Positions 43,841 to 52,948 of a stretch of DNA of 64,000 bases are shown one piece after another; positions within the stretch are counted from its first letter, which is position 1; the number at the start of each line of letters is the position of its first letter. The stretch comes from Haloflavibacter putidus (GTDB lineage Bacteria > Bacteroidota > Bacteroidia > Flavobacteriales > Flavobacteriaceae): positions 1 through 64,000 of the forward strand of contig NZ_VIAR01000001.1 in assembly GCF_006546625.1 (NCBI RefSeq). The letters run 5' to 3'. The notes under the pieces were generated by a model. The model searched no databases. It had not been told where the DNA came from and was given only the letters and a program-made list of their open reading frames with translations. A program made the position numbers and the translations under genes.

Positions 43841-45589
43841 TTACTCGCGTAATTGCAAGTTAAGGTCTTTGAGTTGTTGCTCATCTATTGCGGCGGGAGC
43901 ATCTATCATAACATCTCTACCGGCATTGTTTTTAGGAAAAGCAATAAAGTCTCTAATACTTTCCTGGCCGCCAAGTATTGCCACCAATCTGTCTAAACCA
44001 AATGCAATACCACCGTGTGGCGGAGCTCCATACTCAAAAGCATTCATTAAAAAGCCAAATTGCTTTTGCGCTTCTTCTTCCGTAAAGCCTAAATACTCAA
44101 ACATTTGAGCTTGTATTTTTTTATTGTGAATTCTAATAGAACCACCGCCAATTTCGTTTCCGTTAAGCACCAAATCGTACGCATTGGCTTTTACTGAACC
44201 CGGATCTGTAGCCATCTTGGCCATTTGTCCAACTTTTGGCGCAGTAAACGGGTGGTGCATAGCATGGTAACGTTTTGTTTCTTCGTCCCATTCTAATAGC
44301 GGGAAATCTACAACCCATAGTGGAGCAAATTCTTCTGGATGGCGCAGGTTTAAACGTTCTGCCATTTCCATACGTAAAGCGCTTAGTTGCGCTCTGGTTT
44401 TATTGATATCTCCAGAAAGAATACATATTAAATCTCCCCGTTTGGCGTTGGTTTTCTCTGCCCATTTCTTAAAATCTTCTTCATCATAAAATTTATCTAC
44501 CGAAGTTTTAAAGCTGCCATCGGTGTTATATTTGGCGTAAACCATACCTTGTGCACCAACTTGCGGACGTTTTACCCAATTGATTAATTTATCTATTTCT
44601 TTTCTACTGTAATCTGCTCCGCCCGGAATGGCAATACCCACTACCAATTCTGCTTCATTAAAAATCTTGAAATCTTTGTGTTGTGTTACAGCGTTTAACT
44701 CGCCAAATTGCATCCCAAAACGAATATCGGGTTTATCATTTCCGTAAAGTCGCATTGCTTCATCATAGGTTATACGCGGAAACTCTCCTACTTCTACATT
44801 TTTTATTTCTTTTAATAAATGGCGCGTAAGCCCTTCAAAATAGTTAAGAACATCTTCTTGCTCTACAAAGGCCATTTCGCAATCTATTTGCGTAAATTCC
44901 GGTTGCCGGTCTGCGCGTAAATCTTCGTCCCTAAAACATTTTACAATTTGAAAATACTTATCTAAACCGCCTACCATCAACAATTGTTTAAAAGTTTGTG
45001 GCGATTGTGGCAAAGCGTAAAACTGCCCTTCGTTCATACGGCTTGGTACTACAAAGTCTCTGGCGCCTTCTGGCGTAGATTTTATTAAATAAGGTGTTTC
45101 TATTTCTACAAAATCTTGTTGAGACAAATAATTACGAACCGCCATAGTTACTTTGTGCCGTAAGATTAATTTCTCTTTTACCGGATTGCGACGCAAATCT
45201 AAATAACGATATTTCATGCGCAATTCTTCTCCGCCATCTGTGGCGTCCTCTATGGTAAAAGGTGGATTTTTAGATTGATTAAGAACGTCAATCTCTTTTA
45301 CAAGAATTTCTATATCGCCGGTAGGCATTTTTGGGTTTTTAGACTCCCGCTCAATTACTTTTCCTTCTACTTGTATTACAAATTCACGTCCTATTTTTTC
45401 TGCAATTTCCATCACTTTTGCAGAGCTGCGTTCTTGATCAAAAACCAATTGGGTAAGGCCGTATCTGTCGCGAAGATCTACCCAAATCATAAAACCTTTA
45501 TCTCTTATTTTTTGAACCCACCCGGTTAATTTAACCGTTTTACCAACTTGCTCTATTCTTAACTCTCCGTTATTATGACTTCTATACAT
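43841..45589 (-). CDS. aspS: Aspartate-tRNA ligase, bacterial type
   Basis: 582 residues. The N-terminal OB domain has [23 protein letters not shown]. Class II motif 2 lies in [25 protein letters not shown], followed by the bacterial GAD insertion (about 270-410). Motif 3 [17 protein letters not shown] and the end [12 protein letters not shown] follow. The length of about 580 residues is typical of the bacterial enzyme. It charges tRNA-Asp. Because asnS is also present, it need not be non-discriminating. A -7 box lies at 45613-45620. Confidence 0.97.
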   Translation of the reverse strand: MYRSHNNGELRIEQVGKTVKLTGWVQKIRDKGFMIWVDLRDRYGLTQLVFDQERSSAKVMEIAEKIGREFVIQVEGKVIERESKNPKMPTGDIEILVKEIDVLNQSKNPPFTIEDATDGGEELRMKYRYLDLRRNPVKEKLILRHKVTMAVRNYLSQQDFVEIETPYLIKSTPEGARDFVVPSRMNEGQFYALPQSPQTFKQLLMVGGLDKYFQIVKCFRDEDLRADRQPEFTQIDCEMAFVEQEDVLNYFEGLTRHLLKEIKNVEVGEFPRITYDEAMRLYGNDKPDIRFGMQFGELNAVTQHKDFKIFNEAELVVGIAIPGGADYSRKEIDKLINWVKRPQVGAQGMVYAKYNTDGSFKTSVDKFYDEEDFKKWAEKTNAKRGDLICILSGDINKTRAQLSALRMEMAERLNLRHPEEFAPLWVVDFPLLEWDEETKRYHAMHHPFTAPKVGQMAKMATDPGSVKANAYDLVLNGNEIGGGSIRIHNKKIQAQMFEYLGFTEEEAQKQFGFLMNAFEYGAPPHGGIAFGLDRLVAILGGQESIRDFIAFPKNNAGRDVMIDAPAAIDEQQLKDLNLQLRE

Positions 45590-45612
45590 AGTCTTGCATT
45601 AAAATTTGGCTG

Positions 45613-45620
45613 CAAAAATA
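45613..45620 (-). promoter_or_regulatory. Probable -7 box (TATTTTTG) of aspS
   Basis: TATTTTTG on the minus strand, about 23 bp before the ATG. No TTG at the usual spacing. Confidence 0.5.
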
Positions 45621-45720
45621 AGAAGATATACGTTCTTCTACTATTAAACCCTCTATAAAATTAGTGGACAATTTTTAAAGTTTAATTTAACAACAAAATA
45701 ATAAAAAGGGTATTTTTCTC

Positions 45721-45729
45721 TTTACGGAA
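45721..45729 (+). repeat. TTTACGGAA word (intergenic)
   Basis: Copy of the over-represented 9-mer just before the stop codon of the PorT-like gene, in the gap behind aspS. Confidence 0.7.
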
Positions 45730-45738
45730 TTAAATGCT

Positions 45739-46470
45739 CTATAAAATGTAAAACATTAACCCGAGTTTTATAGTATTTAAACCCACCGGATTGGCATTTT
45801 CTAAGGTATTTGCATCAAATAAGGGGTTTAAACTATAGTAGACGTGAAAGTTAAAGGTATTGTACCCAAAGCTAAAGGTTAGTCCGGTTCTAAACCGGTT
45901 TAACTCATCTATATTGCGTTGTACAATTTGCTTGTTTGCTTGCTTAAAATTAGATTTAAAATGAAACATATAACCAAATCGTAAACCGGCGTAGATGCGC
46001 CAGAATTTATGACTTTCTGGGGTAGAAGTTCGCCATCTAAATTGTAATGGAGCTTCTACCAAATAGGTAGAATACCTGTTGGTTTCATAACCAATATCTT
46101 TTCCTAATACTTGAAAAATGGTATTTTGGTTTTCTTCGGCAATCAATAAATTAAGACCATACGAATTTGCAGATAAGCCCAAACCGGCTCCAAAAGCAAT
46201 ATTTCTTTGTTTATTTACAGGCATATCTCTAATAAAACCCACATGCAAACCACCGGAGAAACCGGATTGAGAAACACCGGGCGGCCGATTGGAAAGCAGG
46301 TTAAAGCTAAAACCAAAATAGAATTGATCTTCTCTATACAACTTATCTACTTTATCTGGCGATAAAACAATAGTATCGTTTTCAGACTCTTCTAAAGTAT
46401 TTTCTTGTCCTACTACCAAAGCAGGAAACAAGAAGCAGCATAAAAAAAAACTTATTAGGATAGTTTTCAT
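45739..46470 (-). CDS. PorT-like outer-membrane beta-barrel protein
   Basis: 243 residues from ATG 46470 (MKTILISFFLCCFLFPALVVGQE, signal peptide 1-21). The same frame is open 16 codons further, but those codons are the translated terminator hairpin at 46484-46515, so that start is rejected. The mature protein alternates in barrel strands (FYFGFSFNLLSNRP, GGLHVGFIRDM, IAFGAGLGLSANSYGLNLL, FRTGLTFSFGYNTFNFHVYY). The family resembles PorT/outer-membrane beta-barrel (OMP_b-brl_2) proteins. It follows the ExbB-ExbD operon across a terminator, so read-through may link them. Confidence 0.75.
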   Translation of the reverse strand: MKTILISFFLCCFLFPALVVGQENTLEESENDTIVLSPDKVDKLYREDQFYFGFSFNLLSNRPPGVSQSGFSGGLHVGFIRDMPVNKQRNIAFGAGLGLSANSYGLNLLIAEENQNTIFQVLGKDIGYETNRYSTYLVEAPLQFRWRTSTPESHKFWRIYAGLRFGYMFHFKSNFKQANKQIVQRNIDELNRFRTGLTFSFGYNTFNFHVYYSLNPLFDANTLENANPVGLNTIKLGLMFYIL

Positions 46471-46483
46471 AGGGCTTAAGATA

Positions 46484-46515
46484 AAAAAACATCCAACTCT
46501 TGTTGGATGTTTTTT
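46484..46515 (-). terminator. Terminator of the ExbB/ExbD operon
   Basis: A 14-bp stem AAAAAACATCCAAC/GTTGGATGTTTTTT (46484-46497 with 46502-46515) with loop TCTT; the minus-strand read ends in Ts. It lies between the last exbD and the PorT-like gene. Confidence 0.88.
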
Positions 46516-46543
46516 CAAAATTATTTTCTATACACGATAATCT

Positions 46544-47026
46544 TTATTGCATATTTTTAGAAGCTTCTCCTGTTTTGGTTGTGTAATTAACCCGGTATTG
46601 CTCTGCTCTACGCAATTCGTACTTAATATCTGATACCAAGCCCATATTGGTCTCTGTATCTATTTTAAGTGCTGCGGTTAAGTTGTTTTGCAACTCTTCT
46701 CGCTTAGACTCTCTTTCTTCTATTACAAATTGCTGTATATCTGAGACATCTGCGAACTTATCATTAAGTTGCACCCTGGCTTCAGAACCGTATTGACTTT
46801 GGTATCGTTCGCTGGGTTTTCCTGCATAGATATACATAATTAAATCTTTCTTCTGCAGCTTCTCTACTTGGTCTGCATACGGCAAGTCGTTTTGAATCAT
46901 CAAAGTATTTTGACGCATTACTGTAGCAACCATAAAGAAGAACAACAACATAAAAACAATATCCGGTAATGATGCCGTTGATATAGCAGGTAGATCTCCG
47001 TCTTTTTTCTTTTTAAATTTAGACAT
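46544..47026 (-). CDS. exbD: ExbD/TolR-type biopolymer transport protein (second copy)
   Basis: 160 residues. A basic N-terminus (KFKKKKDGDLPAISTASLPD) is followed by a single helix with the essential membrane Asp near its start (LPDIVFMLLFFFMVATVM, D22). The periplasmic domain has LIMYIYAGKPSERYQ and VSDIQQFVIEERESKRE. With ExbB it forms the proton-driven motor that energises TonB-dependent outer-membrane uptake. It is the last gene of the ExbB-unknown-ExbD-ExbD operon and is followed by a terminator. Confidence 0.88.
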   Translation of the reverse strand: MSKFKKKKDGDLPAISTASLPDIVFMLLFFFMVATVMRQNTLMIQNDLPYADQVEKLQKKDLIMYIYAGKPSERYQSQYGSEARVQLNDKFADVSDIQQFVIEERESKREELQNNLTAALKIDTETNMGLVSDIKYELRRAEQYRVNYTTKTGEASKNMQ

Positions 47027-47047
47027 AACTTAATTTCTTAGTCCTAA

Positions 47048-47662
47048 TTAGTTTCTTTTCTTGGGTTCTGCTTCCGAAAGTTTCATTGGATACATATCTC
47101 GTATACGACCTATTTTCTCTTTCAGTTTATCGATATCTCCTTCAAAATCAGGATCGTTAAAACGACTTTCCAACTCTACAAAAGAAGTCCCGAATAAACG
47201 CTGTGCCTCTCTATTCCGTAAAGCATTGTAAGCTGCGGTAAGTTCGTTTCTAACAGCAATATAGGTTCCGTATTCTGTCTCCCGGTCATTTTGCAAAGAA
47301 ATAATTGCTTTCACAGGATTATCTGACGATTCCGGATTACCATCTCCTTGACAATAATTACACGCTTCGTCTCCAGTTCCGCCGCCATTATCTAGAAACT
47401 CTATAGCTGCTTCACGCAAATTGGTTAACTTCATTGGCTCATCTTCTACCAATAGTTTATTATTCTGATTAACCAATACCATAAAAATATTTTTCTGTTT
47501 AATTGGTGGTGGATCTTCCGGTTGATCTTCTATTGGCGGCAATTTACTGTTGATACCTTTATCGGTTTCGATAGTAGTTGTTACCAAGAAAAAGATCAAT
47601 AACAAGAAGGCTATATCTGCCATAGATCCTGCATTAACTTCTGGTGCCGATCTTTTTGCCAT
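47048..47662 (-). CDS. exbD: ExbD/TolR-type biopolymer transport protein (first copy)
   Basis: 204 residues. The N-terminal helix SMADIAFLLLIFFLVTTTIE carries the functional Asp (D16). The periplasmic part is longer than usual. It includes a segment with two cysteines in a CNYC pattern and an Asp/Gly-rich loop (NGGGTGDEACNYCQGDGNPE) that I do not recall from standard ExbD, and ends with a basic tail. The two ExbD paralogues differ clearly, so they probably form a heteromeric motor with ExbB. It lies 10 bp downstream of the unknown membrane protein gene. Confidence 0.88.
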   Translation of the reverse strand: MAKRSAPEVNAGSMADIAFLLLIFFLVTTTIETDKGINSKLPPIEDQPEDPPPIKQKNIFMVLVNQNNKLLVEDEPMKLTNLREAAIEFLDNGGGTGDEACNYCQGDGNPESSDNPVKAIISLQNDRETEYGTYIAVRNELTAAYNALRNREAQRLFGTSFVELESRFNDPDFEGDIDKLKEKIGRIRDMYPMKLSEAEPKKRN

Positions 47663-47672
47663 AATATGTTTG

Positions 47673-48113
47673 TTACTTAATTAATTTTTTAACGCCTGAG
47701 AAAACCATAGTACCTACTGCTACAATAGCAAGTATATAAAAGGTTCTAAGACCGGTATCTACCCAAATAGAAGTAGTTTCATCTACGCTTGAACCTGCAG
47801 CTAATTCGAAATTAACCGTTGGTTCTGCAATAAAGTAAGAAATTAAAACTACCACTGCAAATATACCAATAGACAACAAGGTCTTTTTAATATTGCCGGT
47901 AATTAAACCTTTTACCACAAATATTGCCACCAACACTATAATTACTGCTAAAACTGCATAGGTTAGATAGATAAACGGGTCTAACATACTGGCTTGCATG
48001 TCTCCCGAGGCTTTAATAGCATCGTCACCGGCTACGACTATTCTTCCTAAGAAGATAAGCCCGATTACCCCGATAACGATTGCCAAATATTTTAAAACTT
48101 TATGTAAAGTCAT
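47673..48113 (-). CDS. Four-helix membrane protein in the ExbB/ExbD operon
   Basis: 146 residues with about four helices: LKYLAIVIGVIGLIFLG, IYLTYAVLAVIIVLVAIFVV, LLSIGIFAVVVLISYFI and FYILAIVAVGTMVFSGV. Short loops carry AGDDAIKASGDMQASMLDP and NFELAAGSSVDETTS. No family name known to me. Its fixed place between exbB and exbD in this operon (19 and 10 bp gaps) suggests it is an accessory subunit of the energy-transducing complex. Confidence 0.75.
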   Translation of the reverse strand: MTLHKVLKYLAIVIGVIGLIFLGRIVVAGDDAIKASGDMQASMLDPFIYLTYAVLAVIIVLVAIFVVKGLITGNIKKTLLSIGIFAVVVLISYFIAEPTVNFELAAGSSVDETTSIWVDTGLRTFYILAIVAVGTMVFSGVKKLIK

Positions 48114-48132
48114 AATTGCTGTATGTTAAGTA

Positions 48133-48930
48133 TTATCTTCTGTTTTTGTGTGCTACTAAGATATCTATCAAAGTAATGGAAGCATCTTCCATATCGTTTA
48201 CAATACTGTCTATTTTTGCAATAATATAGTTGTAAAAAATCTGTAGGATTACCGCTACAATAAGACCAAATACCGTAGTAAGTAAGGCAATTTTAATACC
48301 TCTTGCCACTAAAGATGGCTGCATATCGCCGGCTGCTTCAATTCTATCAAAAGCATCAATCATACCTAATACAGTACCCATAAACCCAAGCATAGGAGCC
48401 AAAGCAATAAACAATGCTACCCAAGAAACGTTTTTCTCAAGTTGCCCCATTTGTACGCCTCCATAAGCTACCACAGCTTTTTCTGCTGCTTCTGTACTTT
48501 CGTCTGCGCGGTCTAAACCTTGATAATAAATAGAGGCTACAGGACCAGAAGTATTTCTACATACATCTTTAGCGGCTTCTATACCACCACTGTTTAAAGC
48601 GTCTTCTACATTTTGAGCCAATTTCTTAGAATTGGTTGTAGATAAGTTTAAATAAATAATACGCTCAATAGCAATTGCCAATCCAAGGATTAAACACAAT
48701 AGAACAATTCCCATAAAAACCGGGCCTCCTTCTATAAATCGTTTTTTCAAAGTTTGGTGAAAACTTAAGTTTTCCTCAGTTGCTGCTTGATCACCAGCAG
48801 CATCTTGATCATCTTGAACAAAATTTACTGTTGCTGAAGGCATTGCATTTACACTATTAGTCGCGTTCGCAGTAAGGCCTCCAAAGACCATAATTGTAGC
48901 GATTACCAGAATAGAAAATAATCTTCTCAT
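48133..48930 (-). CDS. exbB: ExbB/TolQ/MotA-type proton channel protein
   Basis: 265 residues. It has a cleavable-looking signal sequence (about 1-23, MVFGGLTANA), an extra soluble stretch rich in Asp/Gln, then three helices of the MotA/TolQ/ExbB family (about 72-92, 158-182 and 205-230). Family phrases: GPVASIYYQGL, LEKNVSWVALFIALAPMLGFMGTVLGMI and ARGIKIALLTTVFGLIVAV. It forms the pentameric proton channel around two ExbD chains and powers TonB. The four-gene operon is on the minus strand, downstream of tRNA-Ser. Confidence 0.9.
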   Translation of the reverse strand: MRRLFSILVIATIMVFGGLTANATNSVNAMPSATVNFVQDDQDAAGDQAATEENLSFHQTLKKRFIEGGPVFMGIVLLCLILGLAIAIERIIYLNLSTTNSKKLAQNVEDALNSGGIEAAKDVCRNTSGPVASIYYQGLDRADESTEAAEKAVVAYGGVQMGQLEKNVSWVALFIALAPMLGFMGTVLGMIDAFDRIEAAGDMQPSLVARGIKIALLTTVFGLIVAVILQIFYNYIIAKIDSIVNDMEDASITLIDILVAHKNRR

Positions 48931-49007
48931 TACGTGTTGTCTTAATTTAATTAGTTAAAAGGTTAAATATATATAAAAAATATCAGTTATGAAAAATGAA
49001 AATTTAG

Positions 49008-49096
49008 CAGAGAGGAAGGGATTCGAACCCTCGATTCCGCGATAACGGAATACACACTTTCCAGGCGTGCGCCTTCGACCACTCGGCCACCTCTCT
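49008..49096 (-). tRNA. tRNA-Ser (anticodon GGA)
   Basis: Read on the minus strand: 7-bp acceptor AGAGAGG/CCTCTCT with discriminator G (49008), D-arm containing GGCCGAGTGG, anticodon loop CTGGAAA (GGA, codons UCU/UCC), a long variable arm (about 20 nt, forming a stem of TATTCCG with CGGAATC-like bases) and T-arm GGTTCGAATCCC. The long variable arm marks a class II tRNA, as expected for Ser. Confidence 0.95.
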
Positions 49097-49174
49097 AAAT
49101 TACATTATTCTACTCGAAAAACGGCTTGCAAATAACAAAAAAAAAACTACTCCTAAAAATATGTTGCGTTAATT

Positions 49175-50203
49175 TTACAACATTTCCCCCCGCAAGGAGG
49201 TTTCATAGATAGTTTTAAAAACTTTAGGAGACAATTCTTTGGGTAGCAAATACATCATTTTAGCTATTGCTGCCTCTGTAGTTATGTCTTTTCCAGAGAT
49301 AACGCCAAGCCGTTTTAATCGCGTACTTGTCTCATAATGACCCATTGCCACACTGCCGCCAATGCATTGGGTTACATTTACTATTAAAATACCTTTTTGC
49401 AAAGCCTCTTTAATTAATTTTATAAACCAATCTTCGTTGCAAGCATTTCCGCTACCATAGGTTTCTAAAACAATACCTTTTAATCCTTTTATTTGAATGA
49501 TTTGCTGTATTAATTGCGCATTTATTCCCGGAAATAACTTTAAAACCATCACATTATTGTCTAATTCTTTATGTACAATTAGTTTTTTACGCCGGTTTGG
49601 GCGTTTTAAAATGCTTTCGTTTACCGTTAAATGCACACCAGATTGTGCTAAAGCTGGATAATTTAAAGAAGAAAAAGCCTGAAAATGCTCAGCATTTATT
49701 TTAGTAGTTCGATTAGCACGATAGAGCTTATATTCAAAATAAAGACCTACTTCATTTATAACTGTTTTGCCGTTTTTCTTTAATCCGGCCAATTGTATAG
49801 AGGTAATGAGATTTTCTTTGGCGTCTGTGCGCAAATCTCCAATGGGTAATTGCGAGCCGGTATAAATAATTGGTTTATTTAAATTTTCTAATATAAAACC
49901 AAGTGCCGATGCAGAATAAGACATCGTGTCGCTACCGTGCAAAACAACAAAACCATCGTAATTATCGTAATTTTCTTCTATAATTCCGGCTATTTTTATA
50001 TAATATTCAGGGTTCATATTAGAAGAATCTATGGGTTCTTCAAAACTCACCGTATCTATCTCGTGCTCCAACAGACGTAATTCCGGAATTTTTTGCAAAA
50101 GCTCGTTAAAATTGAAAGCTTTTAAAGCTCCGGTTTCAAAATCTTTTATCATACCAATGGTACCACCGGTATAAATGAGCAATATTTTAGAATTATTAGA
50201 CAT
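49175..50203 (-). CDS. L-asparaginase, type I (cytoplasmic)
   Basis: 342 residues with the two conserved active-site Thr motifs: YTGGTIGM (11-18) and HGSDTMSYSASAL. The ETYGSGN and QCIGGSV phrases near the C-terminal half are also typical. No signal peptide, so it acts in the cytosol and hydrolyses asparagine to aspartate and ammonia. It is encoded 2 bp after tatD on the minus strand, so the two are co-transcribed. Confidence 0.92.
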   Translation of the reverse strand: MSNNSKILLIYTGGTIGMIKDFETGALKAFNFNELLQKIPELRLLEHEIDTVSFEEPIDSSNMNPEYYIKIAGIIEENYDNYDGFVVLHGSDTMSYSASALGFILENLNKPIIYTGSQLPIGDLRTDAKENLITSIQLAGLKKNGKTVINEVGLYFEYKLYRANRTTKINAEHFQAFSSLNYPALAQSGVHLTVNESILKRPNRRKKLIVHKELDNNVMVLKLFPGINAQLIQQIIQIKGLKGIVLETYGSGNACNEDWFIKLIKEALQKGILIVNVTQCIGGSVAMGHYETSTRLKRLGVISGKDITTEAAIAKMMYLLPKELSPKVFKTIYETSLRGEML

Positions 50204-50205
50204 AC

Positions 50206-50979
50206 TTAAACTATTCTAAAAATTTCTTTAGCATTTTTGGTAGTCTGCTCGGCTATTTCTTCCCAAGACAAACCGTAAATTTCAGCTAATTTTTTTTTAA
50301 TTTCAACCAAATAAGCACTTTCATTTCGCTTACCGCGGAAGGGACTCGGCGCCAAATAAGGAGCATCTGTTTCCAAAACAATTTCAGAAAGTGGTATTTG
50401 GTCTAAAAACTTATCTATCTTACCATTTTTAAAAGTAACCACGCCCCCAATTCCTAATTTTAAATTATAAGATAAGGCTTGATGGGCTTGTTCTAAATTT
50501 CCGGTAAAGCAATGAAATATTCCGTAAAGCTTTTCGTCTTTTTCTTCTTCTAATATTTCAAAAATCTCATCAAAGGCTTTCCTGCAGTGAATTACTATGG
50601 GCAGACCTAATTTTTTTGCGAGTTTTATTTGTTTCCTAAAAGCATCCTGTTGCATAGACAAAGTAGATTTATCCCAATGCAGATCTATACCTATTTCCCC
50701 TACTGCGTAGAACTTTTTATCTTTACGGAATTGCTCTTCAACGTGCTTCAATTCTTCTTTATATGCTTCTTGTACAGAGCACGGATGCAAGCCCATCATC
50801 AAATGCATTTTGCCTGGATAAGCTTCTGCCAAATCATACATTGCCTGTGTGGTAGCCGAATCTATGGCGGGTAAAAATATTTTTTCTACTCCGGCTGCTA
50901 TTGCTCGATCTACAACTTCTTTTCTATCTTCTTCAAAAGCTTCACTGTATAAATGTGCGTGTGTGTCTATTAACGTCAT
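50206..50979 (-). CDS. tatD: TatD-family metal-dependent hydrolase
   Basis: 257 residues from the ATG at 50979 (MTLIDTHAHLYSEAF); an upstream TTG at 51006 is rejected. TIM-barrel metal motifs: HxH in DTHAHLY (4-10), GEIGIDLHWD, HCRKAF, HCFTGN and ETDAPYLAP. TatD proteins are 3'-5' DNA exonucleases or D-amino-acyl hydrolases with one or two metals. It is the first gene of the tatD-asparaginase unit and is divergent from the retropepsin-like gene. Confidence 0.9.
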   Translation of the reverse strand: MTLIDTHAHLYSEAFEEDRKEVVDRAIAAGVEKIFLPAIDSATTQAMYDLAEAYPGKMHLMMGLHPCSVQEAYKEELKHVEEQFRKDKKFYAVGEIGIDLHWDKSTLSMQQDAFRKQIKLAKKLGLPIVIHCRKAFDEIFEILEEEKDEKLYGIFHCFTGNLEQAHQALSYNLKLGIGGVVTFKNGKIDKFLDQIPLSEIVLETDAPYLAPSPFRGKRNESAYLVEIKKKLAEIYGLSWEEIAEQTTKNAKEIFRIV

Positions 50980-51007
50980 TTTGCGAAGGTAATTTAAATT
51001 GTTCAAT

Positions 51008-51015
51008 TATATTTG
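51008..51015 (+). promoter_or_regulatory. Probable -7 box (TATATTTG) of the retropepsin-like gene
   Basis: TATATTTG lies 11 bp before the ATG at 51027, so the transcript starts only a few bases ahead of the gene. A TTG at 50981-50983 is 24 bp upstream, slightly far. Confidence 0.55.
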
Positions 51016-51026
51016 CTCAAAAAGAG

Positions 51027-51464
51027 ATGGCAAGTTTACGCAAACTTTTAACCGATAAAGGCTACAAACGTATAAAATTACAAATTACTGCTACCAACCA
51101 CTTAGAGATTCCTGCCAAAATAAATGGCGTTGAAGGTATTTTTTTATTAGATACCGGTGCCTCCAGTTCGTGCGTGGGCACAAATACGGCAGAGCATTTT
51201 AAGCTCTTTGCAGAAGATAGCGATATTAAAGCCGCGGGGGCCGGAGCAACCAATATGCTTACACAGGTTTCTGCCAACAATGTTTTGGAAATAGACCAAT
51301 GGAAAGCCAAAAAAGTAGATTTGGTACTTTTTGATCTTCGGCATGTAAATGAGGCTTTAATACAACACGATGCAGAAACCGTGCACGGCATTATTGGAGC
51401 AGATATTCTGCAAAAAAGCAAAGCAGTAATAGATTATAAACAAAAGTGCGTTTATCTGAAATAA
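51027..51464 (+). CDS. Retropepsin-like aspartic protease domain protein
   Basis: 145 residues from ATG 51027; the frame is open further upstream, but that region would cover the tatD start and the promoter. The core motif is DTGASSS (42-48) after the strand GVEGIFLL, with the second glycine-rich turn HGIIGADIL near residue 128. This is the clan AA single-domain pattern that works as a homodimer, as in the clan AA proteins of other bacteria. No transmembrane segment, so it is probably cytosolic or soluble. Substrate unknown. Confidence 0.8.
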   Translation: MASLRKLLTDKGYKRIKLQITATNHLEIPAKINGVEGIFLLDTGASSSCVGTNTAEHFKLFAEDSDIKAAGAGATNMLTQVSANNVLEIDQWKAKKVDLVLFDLRHVNEALIQHDAETVHGIIGADILQKSKAVIDYKQKCVYLK

Positions 51465-51535
51465 GCTTTCTATAAGACTTTATATACGTTAAACTTTTTT
51501 ACCAAATGCACGTTTACTACCACTGGATAAAAATA

Positions 51536-51569
51536 AAAAAAGCAACGAATTGACATTCGTTGCTTTTTT
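51536..51569. terminator. Bidirectional terminator between the retropepsin-like gene and sucB
   Basis: A 15-bp perfect stem AAAAAAGCAACGAAT/ATTCGTTGCTTTTTT (51536-51550 with 51555-51569), loop TGAC, with T-runs at both ends. Confidence 0.93.
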
Positions 51570-51591
51570 GCTGGTATACAAAATAAATTAA

Positions 51592-52920
51592 TTAGAGTTC
51601 TAATGCGTGTTTTACATCATTATCCATCAGAAGTTCTTCGGGGTTCTCTAAGGCCTCTTTTATGGCTACTAAAAAGCCAACAGATTCTTTTCCGTCAATA
51701 ATTCTATGGTCGTAAGAAAGTGCCAAATACATCATTGGTCTAATTTCTACTTTGCCATCTACTGCTACCGGACGCTCAAGAATATTATGCATCCCTAATA
51801 TTCCGCTCTGCGGCGGATTGATAATCGGAGTAGATAACATAGAGCCAAAAACGCCCCCGTTAGAAATAGTAAAGGTACCACCAGTCATTTCGTCTACAGT
51901 AATTTTACCGTCTCTTGCTCGTGTTGCAAGGCGTTTTACTTCCTGTTCAATTCCGCGGAAGCTTAAATCTTCTGCATTGCGCATAACCGGCACCATTAAA
52001 CCTTTTGGTCCTGAAACCGCGATACTGATATCTTTATAATCGTATGTAATCATTTCTTTGCCGTCTATCATGCTGTTTACTGCAGGATATTCGTCTAAAG
52101 CTCTTACTACTGCTTTGGTAAAGAAAGACATAAAACCAAGGCTCACACCGTGTTTTTCTTTAAAGTCTTCTTTATATTTTTTACGCAATTCAAAAATTGG
52201 CGTCATATCTGCCTCGTTAAAGGTGGTTAACATAGCAGTTTCGTTTTTGGCTCCCACCAAACGTTCTGCTACTTTGCGACGCAACATAGACATTTTTTTG
52301 CGCTTTTCTCCGCGGTTACCTTTACCCGGTGTACCCATAGATGGTTTGGCGTTTTGCGCATCTTCTTTGGTAATGCGACCATTTTTACCGCTTCCTTTTA
52401 CATCTTTAGGATCTATATCCTTTTCTGATAAAATCTTTTTAGCTGCAGGAGAAGGACTTCCTTCTGCATAGTTTTTATCGTCTTGCTTTTGCTCTGGTGT
52501 AGATTCTTTAGAAGGCGTTTGTGATTTTGAATCGGTTTTAACCTTTTCACTTTCTTTTTTGCCTTTATCGTCTTCTAAATCTTTTTCAGACTTTTCAGAT
52601 TTGTCTTTTTTATCTTCGGATTTATCGTCATCTTTAGACTCTTCTTCCTCTGATTTATCTTCTTTATCGTCGCCAGATTTTTCTGCGTCTGTATCTATTA
52701 GGCAGATTACTTCGCCAACCTCTACAACGTCTCCTTCTTCCGCTTTAAGCGTAATAACACCGCTTGCTTCTGCAGGAATTTCTAAGGTTGCTTTATCGCT
52801 GTCTACCTCTGCAATAGCTTGGTCTTTTTCTACATAGTCGCCGTCTTCTACTAACCACTCTGCAATTTCAACTTCTGTAATAGATTCTCCCGGTGAGGGG
52901 ACTTTCATTTCTAAAGCCAT
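51592..52920 (-). CDS. sucB: Dihydrolipoyllysine-residue succinyltransferase (2-oxoglutarate dehydrogenase E2)
   Basis: 442 residues. Lipoyl domain 1-80 with the modified Lys in DSDKATLEI (K43). Then a highly charged linker (about 83-150) of alternating Asp/Glu and Lys/Ser ([18 protein letters not shown]), far more acidic than the usual Ala/Pro linker. E3-binding domain (about 155-190: [20 protein letters not shown]). Catalytic CAT domain (about 210-442) with [11 protein letters not shown] carrying the active His and Asp. It transfers the succinyl group to CoA in the TCA cycle. The E1 gene precedes it by 28 bp on the minus strand. Confidence 0.95.
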   Translation of the reverse strand: MALEMKVPSPGESITEVEIAEWLVEDGDYVEKDQAIAEVDSDKATLEIPAEASGVITLKAEEGDVVEVGEVICLIDTDAEKSGDDKEDKSEEEESKDDDKSEDKKDKSEKSEKDLEDDKGKKESEKVKTDSKSQTPSKESTPEQKQDDKNYAEGSPSPAAKKILSEKDIDPKDVKGSGKNGRITKEDAQNAKPSMGTPGKGNRGEKRKKMSMLRRKVAERLVGAKNETAMLTTFNEADMTPIFELRKKYKEDFKEKHGVSLGFMSFFTKAVVRALDEYPAVNSMIDGKEMITYDYKDISIAVSGPKGLMVPVMRNAEDLSFRGIEQEVKRLATRARDGKITVDEMTGGTFTISNGGVFGSMLSTPIINPPQSGILGMHNILERPVAVDGKVEIRPMMYLALSYDHRIIDGKESVGFLVAIKEALENPEELLMDNDVKHALEL

Positions 52921-52948
52921 AATTTAATTTATTTCTGTATACTTAATT

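Noticed and set aside
46471-46518. A longer PorT-like protein with 16 extra N-terminal residues
   Set aside because: These codons are the terminator hairpin of the exb operon, and the signal peptide begins at the internal ATG 46470.
50901-51026. A 42-residue upstream extension of the retropepsin-like protein
   Set aside because: It lies antisense to the tatD start and upstream of the -7 box at 51008.
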